A stretch of 54,649 nt of DNA from Candidatus Woesearchaeota archaeon (GCA_016208715.1 JACQXV010000011.1:1-54649); one strand, 5' to 3'; counted from the first letter of the stretch, positions 32,453 through 41,851 are shown. A program made the numbers and translations. The notes: generated from the sequence alone by a model not told the origin.

Positions 32453-35137
32453 ATGGTGAACTTTGTTAAAGTACAAGAGAAGTGGCAGGGCCGCTGGAAA
32501 AAAGACCGCGTGTTCGAGGTGAAGTCCGATCCAAATAAGCCAAAGTTCTATTGTCTGGAGATGTACCCGTATCCATCTGGAAAGCTGCATATGGGTCACG
32601 TCCGTAATTATTCTATTGGTGACGCGTATGCGCGCTACAAGCGCATGAACGGATTCAATGTACTCTACCCGATGGGCTACGACGCGTTTGGATTGCCCGC
32701 AGAGAATGCAGCGATCAAGAACAAATCACATCCCAAGACCTGGACGCAAAATTGCATTAAGATGATGAAGGATCAACAGATCCAACTTGGTCTTAGCTAC
32801 GACTGGACGCGCGAGTTTGCGAGTTTTGATGAGGATTACTACAGATGGAACCAGTGGATTTTTCTTAAGCTCTTTGAAAAGGGACTCGCGTATAAGAAGG
32901 CGGCGCCGATCAACTGGTGTGCGGACTGTGGAACAGTTCTGGCAAACGAACAGGTGGAAGATGGAAAATGCTGGCGCTGCAAAAATCAGGTTACTGAAAA
33001 AAATCTTGAGCAATGGTTCTTGAAGATCACTGCCTACGCTGACCGTCTTCTGGAGGATATCGATTCGTTGGAACACTGGCCGGAGAAAGTCAAAATCATG
33101 CAGCGCAACTGGATCGGAAAATCATTCGGGATAAAGATTTCGTGGAAGCTAACAGATCGCGATAGTTCAGTTGAAACGTTCACGACGCGCCCTGACACAA
33201 TCTTTAGTGTAACATTCCTTGTGATAGCACCAGAGCATCCTCTTGTGTTTGAACTTATTAAAGGGACCAATTTCGAGAAGGCGGCGCTCGAGACGATTGC
33301 AAACATTAAGCGCCAGACAATTGCAGAGCGTACGACGTCCGAAGGCAATGACAAGCTCGGTTGTTTCTTAGGAGTGCACGCGATTAATCCAGTGAACGGC
33401 GAGAAAATCCCTATTTACGTGGCAAATTTTGTAATCATAGATTACGGTACAGGAATCGTGATGGCCAATGCACACGATCAACGGGATTTTGAATTTGCAC
33501 GCAAGTATAAGATTCCACTTAAGTTTGTGATTTCTGAAGACGGCAGTCCTATAGATGCAAACAAAGCGACACGCGCGTATACCAATGATGGGATCTTGTT
33601 TGATTCGGGCAAATTCTCTGGAATGCATAATCGTGACGCGATCGAAGAGATATCTAAATTTATTGAAAAGACTGGCCGGGGAAAACGCACCGTCAATTAC
33701 AAACTGCGAGATTGGTTGATTTCTCGACAACGGTATTGGGGCACACCCATTCCTATCTTGTATTGCCAGACATGTGGGACAGTTCCAGTTCCTCTCGATC
33801 AACTCCCCATAAAGCTTCCTGAAGACGTCGAGTTTACTGGCGAAGGCAATCCGCTGCTTGCATCTCATACATTCATTCATGCCTCTTGTCCGAAGTGCGG
33901 GCGATCCGCGAAGCGTGAGACTGACACGATGGACACGTTTGTCGATAGCTCCTGGTATTTCTTACGCTATTGTTCCCCAAAATATTCGTCTGCTCCATTT
34001 GATCCGAAAATTGCCGACTATTGGATGCCTGTTGATCAGTACATCGGAGGTATTGAGCACGCGATCTTGCACCTGCTATATGCGCGCTTCTTTACCAAAG
34101 CGCTCAAGGATCTTGGTCTGACGACGATTGATGAGCCAATTCATCGCTTGCTTTGTCAGGGCATGGTGACTCTGGGAGGAGTCACGATGAGCAAATCCCG
34201 TGGCAACGTAGTCGATCCAGGAGACATTATGGAAAACCAAGGATCTGACACGGCGCGCGTTTTCATTCTTTTCGCGGCGCTTCCCGAAAAGGAACTTGAG
34301 TGGGATGATCAAGGTGTTGCAGGCGTGAACCGTTTCTTGTTACGTGCATGGAATCTCGTGGAAACAGACTCGGCTGTTGTCGATCGCGCATTGTCCAATA
34401 ATGACCGTCACGTCTTAGGAAAATTACATAGGACAATCCAGAAAGTGACGCAAGAAATTGAAGACTTTCGGTTTAGCCTCGCGATTGGTGCAATTATGGA
34501 ATTCGCGAATGTTCTTGCAAGATACCGTGACTCTGGCCGCCTGCAGAAGGAAGTCTGGAAGGAATGTCTAAATAGTCTTGCACTCCTCCTGTCGCCATTT
34601 GCGCCGCACCTTGCGGAAGAGATGTGGGAACGCCTCGGCAACAAGCCGTTTGTTTCCATTGCACCCTGGCCGAAGTTTGATGAGTCGAAGATTGACATAG
34701 AAGCCGAGTGGGTCGAATTGATGTTGCAAGAGGCGGTATCAGACGTGCAGTCGGTTCTATCGCTCCTGCGTCTTGAGAAACCCAGAGAAATCACATTCAT
34801 CGTAGCTGAGCCGTGGAAGTATGAATTCGCGCGTCAATTTAAGATCGCGATTGCACAGTCAAGGACTCCTGGCGAAATATTAAAGTTGCTGATGAACACA
34901 GGCTTGAAAGTATACGGTCAAGAGATCACAAGGATTGTTCCGAAATGGCTTAGTGATACGAGCAAGATTCCTAAGGTAGTTCTAGATCCGCAGCGGGAGA
35001 TGGATTCATTTTCAGAAGGCAATGAAGCCCTTCTGAAAGCATTTGGCTGTCCGATTCAGGTTGTCAAAGAACAGGATTCAAAGCATCCAAAGGCAAAGCA
35101 GGCAATGCCAGGAAAGCCCGCCATCGTTATTGAATAA
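32453..35137 (+). CDS. leuS: Leucyl-tRNA synthetase, bacterial type
   Basis: An 894-residue class I synthetase that charges tRNA-Leu. [20 protein letters not shown] carries the HIGH motif (residues 46-49), followed by a zinc domain, the CP1 editing domain (TTRPDTIF), [16 protein letters not shown] and MSKSRGN (KMSKS). These segments and their order are those of bacterial LeuRS, unlike the archaeal/eukaryotic type, so transfer from bacteria is inferred, as reported for other DPANN archaea. The ATG at 32453 is chosen since a TATA box ends 23 bp upstream. The C-terminal tail ends KPAIVIE. The stop codon lies in the target duplication of a family B element. Confidence 0.96.
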   Translation: MVNFVKVQEKWQGRWKKDRVFEVKSDPNKPKFYCLEMYPYPSGKLHMGHVRNYSIGDAYARYKRMNGFNVLYPMGYDAFGLPAENAAIKNKSHPKTWTQNCIKMMKDQQIQLGLSYDWTREFASFDEDYYRWNQWIFLKLFEKGLAYKKAAPINWCADCGTVLANEQVEDGKCWRCKNQVTEKNLEQWFLKITAYADRLLEDIDSLEHWPEKVKIMQRNWIGKSFGIKISWKLTDRDSSVETFTTRPDTIFSVTFLVIAPEHPLVFELIKGTNFEKAALETIANIKRQTIAERTTSEGNDKLGCFLGVHAINPVNGEKIPIYVANFVIIDYGTGIVMANAHDQRDFEFARKYKIPLKFVISEDGSPIDANKATRAYTNDGILFDSGKFSGMHNRDAIEEISKFIEKTGRGKRTVNYKLRDWLISRQRYWGTPIPILYCQTCGTVPVPLDQLPIKLPEDVEFTGEGNPLLASHTFIHASCPKCGRSAKRETDTMDTFVDSSWYFLRYCSPKYSSAPFDPKIADYWMPVDQYIGGIEHAILHLLYARFFTKALKDLGLTTIDEPIHRLLCQGMVTLGGVTMSKSRGNVVDPGDIMENQGSDTARVFILFAALPEKELEWDDQGVAGVNRFLLRAWNLVETDSAVVDRALSNNDRHVLGKLHRTIQKVTQEIEDFRFSLAIGAIMEFANVLARYRDSGRLQKEVWKECLNSLALLLSPFAPHLAEEMWERLGNKPFVSIAPWPKFDESKIDIEAEWVELMLQEAVSDVQSVLSLLRLEKPREITFIVAEPWKYEFARQFKIAIAQSRTPGEILKLLMNTGLKVYGQEITRIVPKWLSDTSKIPKVVLDPQREMDSFSEGNEALLKAFGCPIQVVKEQDSKHPKAKQAMPGKPAIVIE

Positions 35138-35139
35138 AC

Positions 35140-35279
35140 GTATTTATTTAGCAGCGTCGCCACCGACCCGCGAGCTAACGGCTTTCACATCGTCTCGCAC
35201 GATTCTCGGTTCGGTAAGCGGCTTAACTTACACAGCGAGCGTCGTGGCGACGCTGCGATGTGAGTAGCTAAACAAATAC
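35140..35279. repeat. Family B MITE-like repeat at the leuS stop, with 8-bp direct repeats
   Basis: A 140-bp element (ends GTATTTATTTAGC and GCTAAACAAATAC). GAATAAAC lies at 35132-35139 and 35280-35287. The leuS stop TAA (35135-35137) is inside the left duplication, so the insertion occurred at the very end of the gene without lengthening it. Confidence 0.92.
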
Positions 35280-35336
35280 GAATAAACTACAAGTTAGGCT
35301 ATGATTCGAGACAGAGCAGGAGGTAAAGCTGCAGTG

Positions 35337-36275
35337 TTATTTTCTTGTAGCGCACAGCGTACTAATGAGAATATACTTGCCGAATATTGTATCGATGCGT
35401 GCAACTTCTAGAGATTCTGAACCTTCATGCTTTCCGAGCAGGTATTCTGCAGGAATTCGCACGCTTGAGTCGACAATTACAACCTGATACTGTCCAAGGT
35501 CGTGTCTCTTTGATAATTTATCTTGTGCATAAAAACGGTGGCTACGGTGCGGCTGATCTTCTCGTCCGTGCACGTTGTAATCATAATTATCAAGATCAGT
35601 CACCTGGATTTCAACATTAATGTTTTCTAATGCGGGATTTCCGTTTTTCCACCGCGTGTTATAGTGAAGTGCCGTATAGCCGTTGTCTGGAGGGCAATGA
35701 TAACGATCTTCTACCTTATCTATGCATAGAAAATCAAAACTTTTGAGGCGTGCACAAAGCCGATCAACATGTTCGTGTTGCCGCGCAAGGCAGGTGAGAC
35801 CGAAAACGTCATCGATGGCGAGCGAGCTATTTGTGTTTTCAAGGGTTCCGTAGCATGCTTGTTTTCGCGTAATCTTCTCAAAGATGCTGTCTGGATGTTT
35901 AACTCGCGCTATCATTTTTGCAACAATGTCTTGCGTGTTATTAACGTAGGTTTTCATGAATCCCTTTTCTGAAACCTTGTAGTGCGGCATTTGGTGCGTG
36001 GTTTCGTGCGCTTCATATGAAGGCATTATGTGTATAAGCATCTTGTGTATGAACGCTGAAAGGTATTCCTCATTGCGATCGATGAGTACGAGTCTTTTTT
36101 CAGGATGAATGATGTTGAAGTTGCAGTTAATTGTAGAAAGAAGCTCGCACAAATGGACTGTCCGTGCTGCTCCAACATTTGAGACGACGGGAACGCTGAG
36201 AATGCCTTCAAATGCGGCATCACGTGCAGGTGATGCTTCTGCCCGTGCTTTGTCCTGTGTGCTTATTTTATGCAT
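35337..36275 (-). CDS. RelA/SpoT-type (p)ppGpp synthetase-like protein
   Basis: A 312-residue protein. Residues about 120-250 carry the RelA/SpoT synthetase signatures: RVKHPDSIFEKI (124-135, RxK-S--K), IDDVFGLTCLA (154-164), VEDRY (188-192), NGYTALHY (198-205) and VEIQV (221-225). The first 110 residues are a separate unassigned region. RelA/SpoT domains make (p)ppGpp from GTP and ATP; they are rare in archaea. No hydrolase (HD) or regulatory TGS/ACT domain is present. It is a single gene. It could use another nucleotide; catalysis is inferred. Confidence 0.75.
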   Translation of the reverse strand: MHKISTQDKARAEASPARDAAFEGILSVPVVSNVGAARTVHLCELLSTINCNFNIIHPEKRLVLIDRNEEYLSAFIHKMLIHIMPSYEAHETTHQMPHYKVSEKGFMKTYVNNTQDIVAKMIARVKHPDSIFEKITRKQACYGTLENTNSSLAIDDVFGLTCLARQHEHVDRLCARLKSFDFLCIDKVEDRYHCPPDNGYTALHYNTRWKNGNPALENINVEIQVTDLDNYDYNVHGREDQPHRSHRFYAQDKLSKRHDLGQYQVVIVDSSVRIPAEYLLGKHEGSESLEVARIDTIFGKYILISTLCATRK

Positions 36276-36620
36276 TGGTTGCCCCTGCTGTCGTTTTTCT
36301 TAACACAGGCATTCTTGCTACAGGGACACGATTGTGTACAACAGAAAATGGTATTGGCGCGCACATCATGTCCCGGTGTTGTTGGTCGGGATGTGCTTAC
36401 GCCAAATATTTAACAATCAGCGCAAGAATAACCTGTGGAAAATTTAAAATGGTAATAGCGCGGTTGCTACCTTCAATCGTAGCATAACAATAATGCATTG
36501 ATTCTGAAGGCACCATATAAGCAATATCTACGCATTCATAATATTTAAACATTCTGTTTTGTTATAGAAATTATTATGTGTTATTTAAATAACCATGAAC
36601 AAAAAAAGAAAAAAATGTAA
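36276..36620. other. Intergenic stretch without a clear gene
   Basis: AT-rich bases between the RelA/SpoT-like gene and the SRP RNA. I see no gene or repeat of the families listed, only runs of A/T (TATTTAAACAT, GTTATTTAAATAACC at 36580-36594). Confidence 0.4.
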
Positions 36621-36623
36621 GAA

Positions 36624-36908
36624 AGTGGGCAGGCACGCCGAAAAATGGGAATTCCCGTAACCAACACAGTTTTCCTTGGTTTCTTCTCTATTCCGCACCC
36701 CTTAAGACATCCACACGATCGGTTAGAGCTGCTGCATTCCTGCCCTGACTCGGTTTCCAAAAGCATAGACCCCTAAGGACAGAATTTCATCGTTAAAACC
36801 AAGACTGTCCGGTTACGAAAATCTCTCTTCTTCAGCTTCAACTCCGCCTAAAGCCCGTTTGCGGTGGCAACGGAGGGCTAACCCGCCAGCCTAGCCTGCC
36901 CAAGGGGT
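36624..36908 (-). ncRNA. Signal recognition particle 7S RNA
   Basis: The SRP domain IV hairpin is unmistakable on the minus strand (36726-36751): a GAG/CTC stem, TCAGG opposite AGCAG, then GCA/TGC closing a GGAA tetraloop. It forms the binding site for SRP54. A GGACAG/CTGTCC stem next to it fits helix 6. The RNA ends pair GGGCAGGC with GCCTGCCC, and the 5' region GGCTAGGCTGGCGGGTTAGC is typical of archaeal Alu-like domains. Length about 285 nt is normal. A TATA box lies about 36923-36931. Confidence 0.93.
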
Positions 36909-36920
36909 TCCAGAAGGGGT

Positions 36921-37353
36921 TTTATTATATATCTTTCGCAGGGAGGTGGATGCCGTCACAAAAATGCTGCTGAGACCATCTGACTCATCACAAAACATAT
37001 TGCTACTCACAAATAATTAAACATCAATAAGGTTTATATGAGTGTGATTTTCTGCACGTCTTACAAGGGTGGTATGTTTCCTTGTCGCTGGTTATGAACA
37101 CGCAGGTGGTGTTTCAGTACCGCAGCTCACGTAAGAACACAATGCTGCGTGAAGCGCGACTATGGACGCCGACTGCCACGAATAGGAATGCAGAGCGGCT
37201 GGTTGCCCTCGGCGTCAGCAGCATCGACAGGTTCGTCTCCTCTACGCCAAGGGCATCATCGACCTCAATAGGCTGGCTTTGGGGGTACGCAACGCAAAAG
37301 ATTTCCAGAGAAAACAGAGAAAATAATGGTGACTGGACTGTATTGGTGACTGT
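36921..37353. other. Intergenic region upstream of the DUF218 gene
   Basis: TATA boxes for SRP RNA (minus, about 36923-36931) and for the DUF218 side (AAGGTTTATATGAG, about 37029-37042) are seen. A reading frame at 37082-37486 lacks family features. Frames with short plausible pieces (FLVAGYEHAGGVSVPQLT at about 37078; QVRLLYAKGIIDLNRLALGV at about 37230) hint at a decayed gene. Confidence 0.4.
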
Positions 37354-37923
37354 ATGGAACTTCAGCACGACACTGCAATTATTCTATCCCACCACATCAA
37401 TCCCGACCGTACGCTGGACGCTGAGACGAAAAAAAGAACTGACCGCGGCATCAACCTTCTTATTCAAGGAGTTGCATCTACGCTGACGGTGGCTGGCGGT
37501 CGCGCACAAAATTTAATTCCTTGTACGCATGCCCTTGCCATGAAAAACTATGCGGTTTCGCAAGGCGTGCATGCTCGGGCTGTCATGATGGAAGAGCATT
37601 CGCTAGATACCGTAGGGCAAGCGTTGTTTACGAAGAGAAGTGTGGTCGTGCCAAGAAACTGGGAGAAACTTGTGGTTGTCTCTCATGATTATCATCTTTT
37701 CCGCGTAAAGAGAATTTTTGATTTTGTGTATGGGAAAGATTTTGACATCGTGTACGAATCTGTGGGAAATGATTGTGCTGATTTGGGCATTCTCACATCC
37801 CAGCAGAGATCGCTTGAGGCATTTTTGAATACATTCAAAGGTGTTGAGTCAGGACGAGATGACGATATTCTGGTGCGTCTTTACGAAGCGCACCCGCTAT
37901 ATAATGGCATGTTGAGACGATAA
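37354..37923 (+). CDS. DUF218 (YdcF-like) protein
   Basis: A 189-residue protein. The AIILSHHIN start, TVAGGRAQN (GG of the domain core), EEHSLDTVGQA and VVVSHDYHLFRVKRIF (the S-DYH--R motif) match DUF218/YdcF. Members are thought to act on cell-envelope or nucleotide substrates, but activity is not established. No signal or membrane helix, unlike SanA-type proteins. A GGTGAC site lies close before the ATG. Confidence 0.8.
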   Translation: MELQHDTAIILSHHINPDRTLDAETKKRTDRGINLLIQGVASTLTVAGGRAQNLIPCTHALAMKNYAVSQGVHARAVMMEEHSLDTVGQALFTKRSVVVPRNWEKLVVVSHDYHLFRVKRIFDFVYGKDFDIVYESVGNDCADLGILTSQQRSLEAFLNTFKGVESGRDDDILVRLYEAHPLYNGMLRR

Positions 37924-37935
37924 GAATCGATTTGG

Positions 37936-38847
37936 TCACAAGAGCAGCATCAGGCCGTATCCAATGAAGCATCCTGCCGAAAGAAATGGCATCGCGGGGT
38001 AGAACTTATCTTTTTCTGCAAAATAGAGAAGCAAAAACAGTGCAACAGACACGACTGCCGGGATAATGAGCACCTTCATAAATGGCGTTGTCTTCATGAT
38101 GACTCCTGCAAATATAAGCGGAAATCCGATATCACCGCCTCCGAGGATGGCGTTCTTGCTCTCACGTTTTGTTTTTTTCTTCGCAGGTGCAGCAGACTCT
38201 TCTCCTACTTTTTTACCATCATACTTTGCTTGTGGACGCGCGGCATAGGGAATAGAAAGACCGGGGAATACTTTTGACGCTGTCTGGAATTTTGCCATCG
38301 TGATCATGTGCTTGGTTTGCCACACCGCAATCACGTCGTAAATCGAGATGAGAATCAGGAGTACAATGATTGCGAAGATGTTCATGATCGGCACGAAGAT
38401 TGCTGCAAGCCCGCCATAGACGAAGACTTCGGTGAAATTGTGCAAAAAGACATTTGGTTTATAGATTTTCAGCACTGCAAAGACGATGCCAAGCGGAATT
38501 GCAATGAATTGGTTGACAAATGCCGCAAACGCGATCGTCAGGCACAATCCAACGGAGAGAAAAAACCATATCTTCCAGAGCCTCAGGCCCTGAAATTTGA
38601 CTAGAAGCAACACCAGGATCGTTCCGATAAGGACCACCCCAAGGATATAGAGGTACGATTGCGATTCTTCAACATCTGGTCGCTGCATCTCAAGTGGCAG
38701 GTTCTTGTATGTGACTTTCTCAATCTCTCCTGTTTCAGGATTGATGGTAACGCCCGCAACGTACTTACTGACAATAAAAAGCCCCAGAATTTGTGATACA
38801 AAAAAAACTCCAACAAGAATGAGCGTGACGGTAAAATTGTGTTTCAT
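37936..38847 (-). CDS. Presenilin/signal-peptide-peptidase-type intramembrane aspartyl protease
   Basis: A 303-residue multi-spanning protein. The catalytic pair is seen as YD (residues 170-171) in ISIYDVIAV and GGGD (236-239), the GxGD motif, in ILGGGDIGFPL. About nine transmembrane segments and a hydrophilic loop between the catalytic helices (about 200-232, Lys-rich) fit archaeal presenilin homologues. The P-A-L-like PAMP near the C-terminus fits too. It starts opposite the COG1325 gene; only 51 bp separate them, so the promoters must overlap. Confidence 0.9.
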   Translation of the reverse strand: MKHNFTVTLILVGVFFVSQILGLFIVSKYVAGVTINPETGEIEKVTYKNLPLEMQRPDVEESQSYLYILGVVLIGTILVLLLVKFQGLRLWKIWFFLSVGLCLTIAFAAFVNQFIAIPLGIVFAVLKIYKPNVFLHNFTEVFVYGGLAAIFVPIMNIFAIIVLLILISIYDVIAVWQTKHMITMAKFQTASKVFPGLSIPYAARPQAKYDGKKVGEESAAPAKKKTKRESKNAILGGGDIGFPLIFAGVIMKTTPFMKVLIIPAVVSVALFLLLYFAEKDKFYPAMPFLSAGCFIGYGLMLLL

Positions 38848-38898
38848 TGTCTACTAAGCTGCATAACCTTATATAAATCTTCTTTTTTGTGCCATTCC

Positions 38899-39372
38899 AT
38901 GAAATACGTGCATAGTATCGCGATTTCTGCATTTTCCAAGGTAGGCGAAGATATCGAACGGATCAGGTCGACACTCAAAGACCTTGCGCTGCTAGACCTT
39001 GAGAAAGAAAAATTGTCATTCAAAGACACAATTGCAAAGAGTCACGATGACAAGGACGTCCACATTCTCGAGATCATGATCACCAAGGAAGGACAAGTGA
39101 ACCGTTTCCTTAAGGCATTCATTGCAAAATTGAGCGATGATCAGCGACAGCTTGTCATTGACCAACGGGGATCTCGCGTGGATGAAGATTGCCGTTTTTT
39201 TATACGATTGGATAAGCGAAAATTACTGGAAGAAAATCGTTGGTGGATTACGGATAGCGGCAACTGTTTTCATATCAAGATGGCGCTGGCAGCATATCCT
39301 GTGCGAAAAGAGGTTGGAGAGGGTATCGTTGAAGAATTGTTCAGGGTGGCTTCCGCACAAGCAAAGCTTTGA
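38899..39372 (+). CDS. COG1325 RNA-binding, exosome-associated protein
   Basis: A 157-residue protein. ISAFSKVGEDIERIRSTLKD at the start, ILEIMITKEGQVNRFLKAFI in the middle and the R-G-RVDEDCRFFIRLDKRKL segment fit the archaeal RNA-binding protein family annotated as an exosome subunit with a dsRNA-binding fold. The ATG at 38899 is chosen since a TATA box (TTATATAAATC, about 38870) lies 20-30 bp upstream. Confidence 0.8.
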   Translation: MKYVHSIAISAFSKVGEDIERIRSTLKDLALLDLEKEKLSFKDTIAKSHDDKDVHILEIMITKEGQVNRFLKAFIAKLSDDQRQLVIDQRGSRVDEDCRFFIRLDKRKLLEENRWWITDSGNCFHIKMALAAYPVRKEVGEGIVEELFRVASAQAKL

Positions 39373-39394
39373 GTCGCACAATCAGACGTGAGCG

Positions 39395-39670
39395 GCTCTG
39401 TCGGGAATTTCGCTTACGCTCGGCCGCTGCACACCTATCGGCGCTCCGATCGCTGTGGAGATTCGGGGTTATCTTGTCGTCGAGGGGATGTTTAATGCGC
39501 TGAAATTTCGCCACTCGTTTGAGCTATGCTCAAACCTATGAATGTAAGTGAGTGTGTGGGACTAGTGGAATTCGCTGAGTCAAAAGCTTGTTCTTTGTAA
39601 AGTGCTCTTTTGACCAACATGTTTATCGCTTCAGTTCGCGGGGTGTCAGCGGCAGATTCGGGACAGAGCC
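39395..39670 (-). repeat. Family A MITE-like repeat, copy 6, split by a hairpin insert
   Basis: A reverse-oriented family A element interrupted after GAGGGGATGTTTAA by an approximately 120-bp insert (39496-39616). The insert contains CGTTTGAGCTATGCTCAAAC also present at 9308-9327, and a GTCAAAAGC/GCTCTTTTGAC stem. Flanks ACGTGAGCG (39386-39394) and ACGTCAGCG (39672-39680) differ at one base, an aged target duplication. Confidence 0.8.
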
Positions 39671-39715
39671 AACGTCAGCGTTAAATTTATATAACGAGAA
39701 CTGTGTTTTCATCCT

Positions 39716-40801
39716 ATGACAAAAATTATCGATCCATACGGTGCTGAACTTGTTGAAGACTATTCAAAGATCATCACTGACTTTGGCCTTGAGAAGTTTG
39801 ATTATTCGCTCTTTCCGAAGCCGAACCGCATCATGCGTCGTGGTGTTGTTTTCGCTGGACGAGACCTGCAGCGCATCGCGGATTGCATCAAAAACCGCAA
39901 GAAGTTCTATGTGCTAAGCGGCATCATGCCTACTGCAGACAAAATTCATTTTGGCACCAAGATGGTTGTCGAGAACATCCGCTACTTTCAGGAGCAAGGT
40001 GCAAAGGCATATATCTTGATTGCGGACTTGGAGTCTGCAGCAGCGAGAGGCGTCCCCCTTGAAGAAGCAAAGAAGCGCGCAATGGAGTTCCATATTCCTG
40101 CATATCTTGCATTGGGCCTTGATCCGAAGAGGACGACGTTTTACTTTCAGTCTGAGAATAAGGATGTCGTGCATCTTGCATACGAGTGTGCAAAGAAGAT
40201 CACGCTTAATGAGTTCAAGGCGATCTATGGAAATGCTGATCCCGGTAGAATCATGAGTGCGGTGACACAAGTTGCTGACATCCTCTACCCGCAGTTAGAA
40301 GAACGGATGCCGGGCATTATTCCCACGGGAATCGACCAGGACCCGCATATTAGGCTGACGCGCGATGTTGTCGCACGTATGAAAGAGAAAAGCTTCTTTG
40401 CTCCATCATCAGTTTATCACAAATTCACGCCAGCGCTCGACGGCCATCTCAAGATGTCAAAGTCGATGCCCGAGTCTTGCATTGAACTTCCTGAAGACAT
40501 GAAGCCGCTGACTCGAAAGCTTAAACGCGCACTGACTGGTGGGAGAGAGACAGAAGCAGAACAGCGCCGCATCGGGGGCACCCCGGAGAATTGTATGGTA
40601 TTTGAGCTATATAAACAACATATAATCGAGAATGATGGGGATCTTGATCATGTTCACGAGACGTGCCGGCGAGGGACATTATTGTGCGGCAAGGACAAAC
40701 AGGACGCTGTGGAACGTATGGATAAGTTTATGAATGGTTTGGCAAAAGGGATCGAGCGGGCAAAAAGTAAACTGGATTCCTTGCATTTTGTGAAATTTTA
40801 G
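39716..40801 (+). CDS. trpS: Tryptophanyl-tRNA synthetase
   Basis: A 361-residue archaeal/eukaryotic-type class I synthetase for Trp. IDPYGAELVEDYSKII, FYVLSGIMPTADKIHFG (HIGH-like motif 75-80), TTFYFQSENK, GIDQDPHIRLTRDV, KMSKS (246-250, archaeal members often have KMSSS), TGGRETEAEQRRIGG and CRRGTLLCGKDK mark it. The CRRG-LLCG-K C-terminal segment fits the family. A TATA box TTTATATAACG lies about 33 bp before the ATG. Confidence 0.95.
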   Translation: MTKIIDPYGAELVEDYSKIITDFGLEKFDYSLFPKPNRIMRRGVVFAGRDLQRIADCIKNRKKFYVLSGIMPTADKIHFGTKMVVENIRYFQEQGAKAYILIADLESAAARGVPLEEAKKRAMEFHIPAYLALGLDPKRTTFYFQSENKDVVHLAYECAKKITLNEFKAIYGNADPGRIMSAVTQVADILYPQLEERMPGIIPTGIDQDPHIRLTRDVVARMKEKSFFAPSSVYHKFTPALDGHLKMSKSMPESCIELPEDMKPLTRKLKRALTGGRETEAEQRRIGGTPENCMVFELYKQHIIENDGDLDHVHETCRRGTLLCGKDKQDAVERMDKFMNGLAKGIERAKSKLDSLHFVKF

Positions 40802-40907
40802 CGTTTTTTATGCATTTTTCTGCGTCTTTCTATCAAAATAATTATATAGCAAGCAGGTTCTTAAACGCTGTTACAGTGCGATCACAGCGCAGTTGTGGGT
40901 GATAGTG

Positions 40908-41507
40908 ATGGTCTTCCAATATCTTGCAAGTAAGATTGTACCCTATTCGGTTGGGCTGATTCTGTTATCTTCAGCGTGTGCGTCAACAAGTACCCCGGCG
41001 CCACGCGCGTCTTGTTCGTTGAACGATCCTAACTGTAAGGGCAGGGTTCAACGCGAGCAAGCACTCCGTCGTTTAGAAGAACGGGTGTCCACGATGGCCT
41101 GTGTTCAGCATTTTGTCGAGGATGTATGCTACGACCCGCGGAGTTCGTTGTATAATAATGGTTCACAAACCTCTGCTGTTCGAGATATACGTACGATTCC
41201 TCGTTTCCCTCAAATGAATTGCCACGTCGGGCAGGACGATAAGAAGACCGTAGAGCGCATTGTATCAAGCGTGAAAAACGGGTATGATGCTGGTCGTGCG
41301 TGGTTCGGCGTGCTAGAGTCAAGTGCTTCTGCAGACTCTGATGATGGTCTGGCAGTGTTCGTGAATTCATTCTTCATGCGGGGGTGTGTGCAGGCTCAAG
41401 CGGGTCTTCTTGAAGAGGTAGAAGCGATCATTAAGCAGGCAAAAGAGAATGGCATTATAGTGCCAAATTATGGTCATGATCGCACAACCTCATCGACGCG
41501 CAAGTAA
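40908..41507 (+). CDS. Secreted lipoprotein-like protein of unknown function
   Basis: A 199-residue protein with an N-terminal hydrophobic segment (residues 8-27) ending LLSSACAS, which resembles a lipobox or signal peptide; six to seven Cys follow. The middle and C-terminal half are soluble and helical. The ATG at 40908 is chosen since GGGTGATAG lies just before it. No family is recognised. Confidence 0.65.
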   Translation: MVFQYLASKIVPYSVGLILLSSACASTSTPAPRASCSLNDPNCKGRVQREQALRRLEERVSTMACVQHFVEDVCYDPRSSLYNNGSQTSAVRDIRTIPRFPQMNCHVGQDDKKTVERIVSSVKNGYDAGRAWFGVLESSASADSDDGLAVFVNSFFMRGCVQAQAGLLEEVEAIIKQAKENGIIVPNYGHDRTTSSTRK

Positions 41508-41596
41508 TCCGCACCTACACAGTCGTCGTATTTCTCGAAAACTATTTAAATCAAGCATGTATTAAGTAGATATTATTATCTTAAAGAGGTGAAACG

Positions 41597-41851
41597 ATGA
41601 AGGTCGCTCCGCTCAAGAGTAGTTTTATGCTTATCAGTATGCTCGGTTTCATGATTTCTGTAGTGTACACCTCGTTTGGTAAGTTGAGTGAGACGTGGGG
41701 TTTCACCTTCGGTTTTGTCTTTGCGCTGATGTTTGTTGCATCTCTCATTTCAATGACACACGCGCCGATTGACCAACAGCTCAAGATGGCTGAAGATTTC
41801 TCACCGATGCACGGGAGCGAGCATCACAAAACTCACGTTCATAATAAGTAA
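41597..41851 (+). CDS. Small two-helix membrane protein
   Basis: An 84-residue protein with two hydrophobic segments (about 9-27 and 38-55) and a hydrophilic, His-rich tail (HGSEHHKTHVHNK). AAAGAGGTGAAACG gives a good ribosome-binding site 6 bp before the ATG, and a TATA-like ATTTAAATC lies about 50 bp upstream. No family is recognised. Confidence 0.7.
   Translation: MKVAPLKSSFMLISMLGFMISVVYTSFGKLSETWGFTFGFVFALMFVASLISMTHAPIDQQLKMAEDFSPMHGSEHHKTHVHNK

Noticed and set aside
37082-37486. A 134-residue frame overlapping the DUF218 gene
   Set aside because: No family features, TTG start, and its end is in the wrong frame of the DUF218 gene.
39716-40801. Considered tyrosyl-tRNA synthetase
   Set aside because: GIDQDPHIRLTRDV, the TGGRETEAEQRRIGG segment and the C-terminal CRRGTLLCG are those of tryptophanyl-tRNA synthetase.
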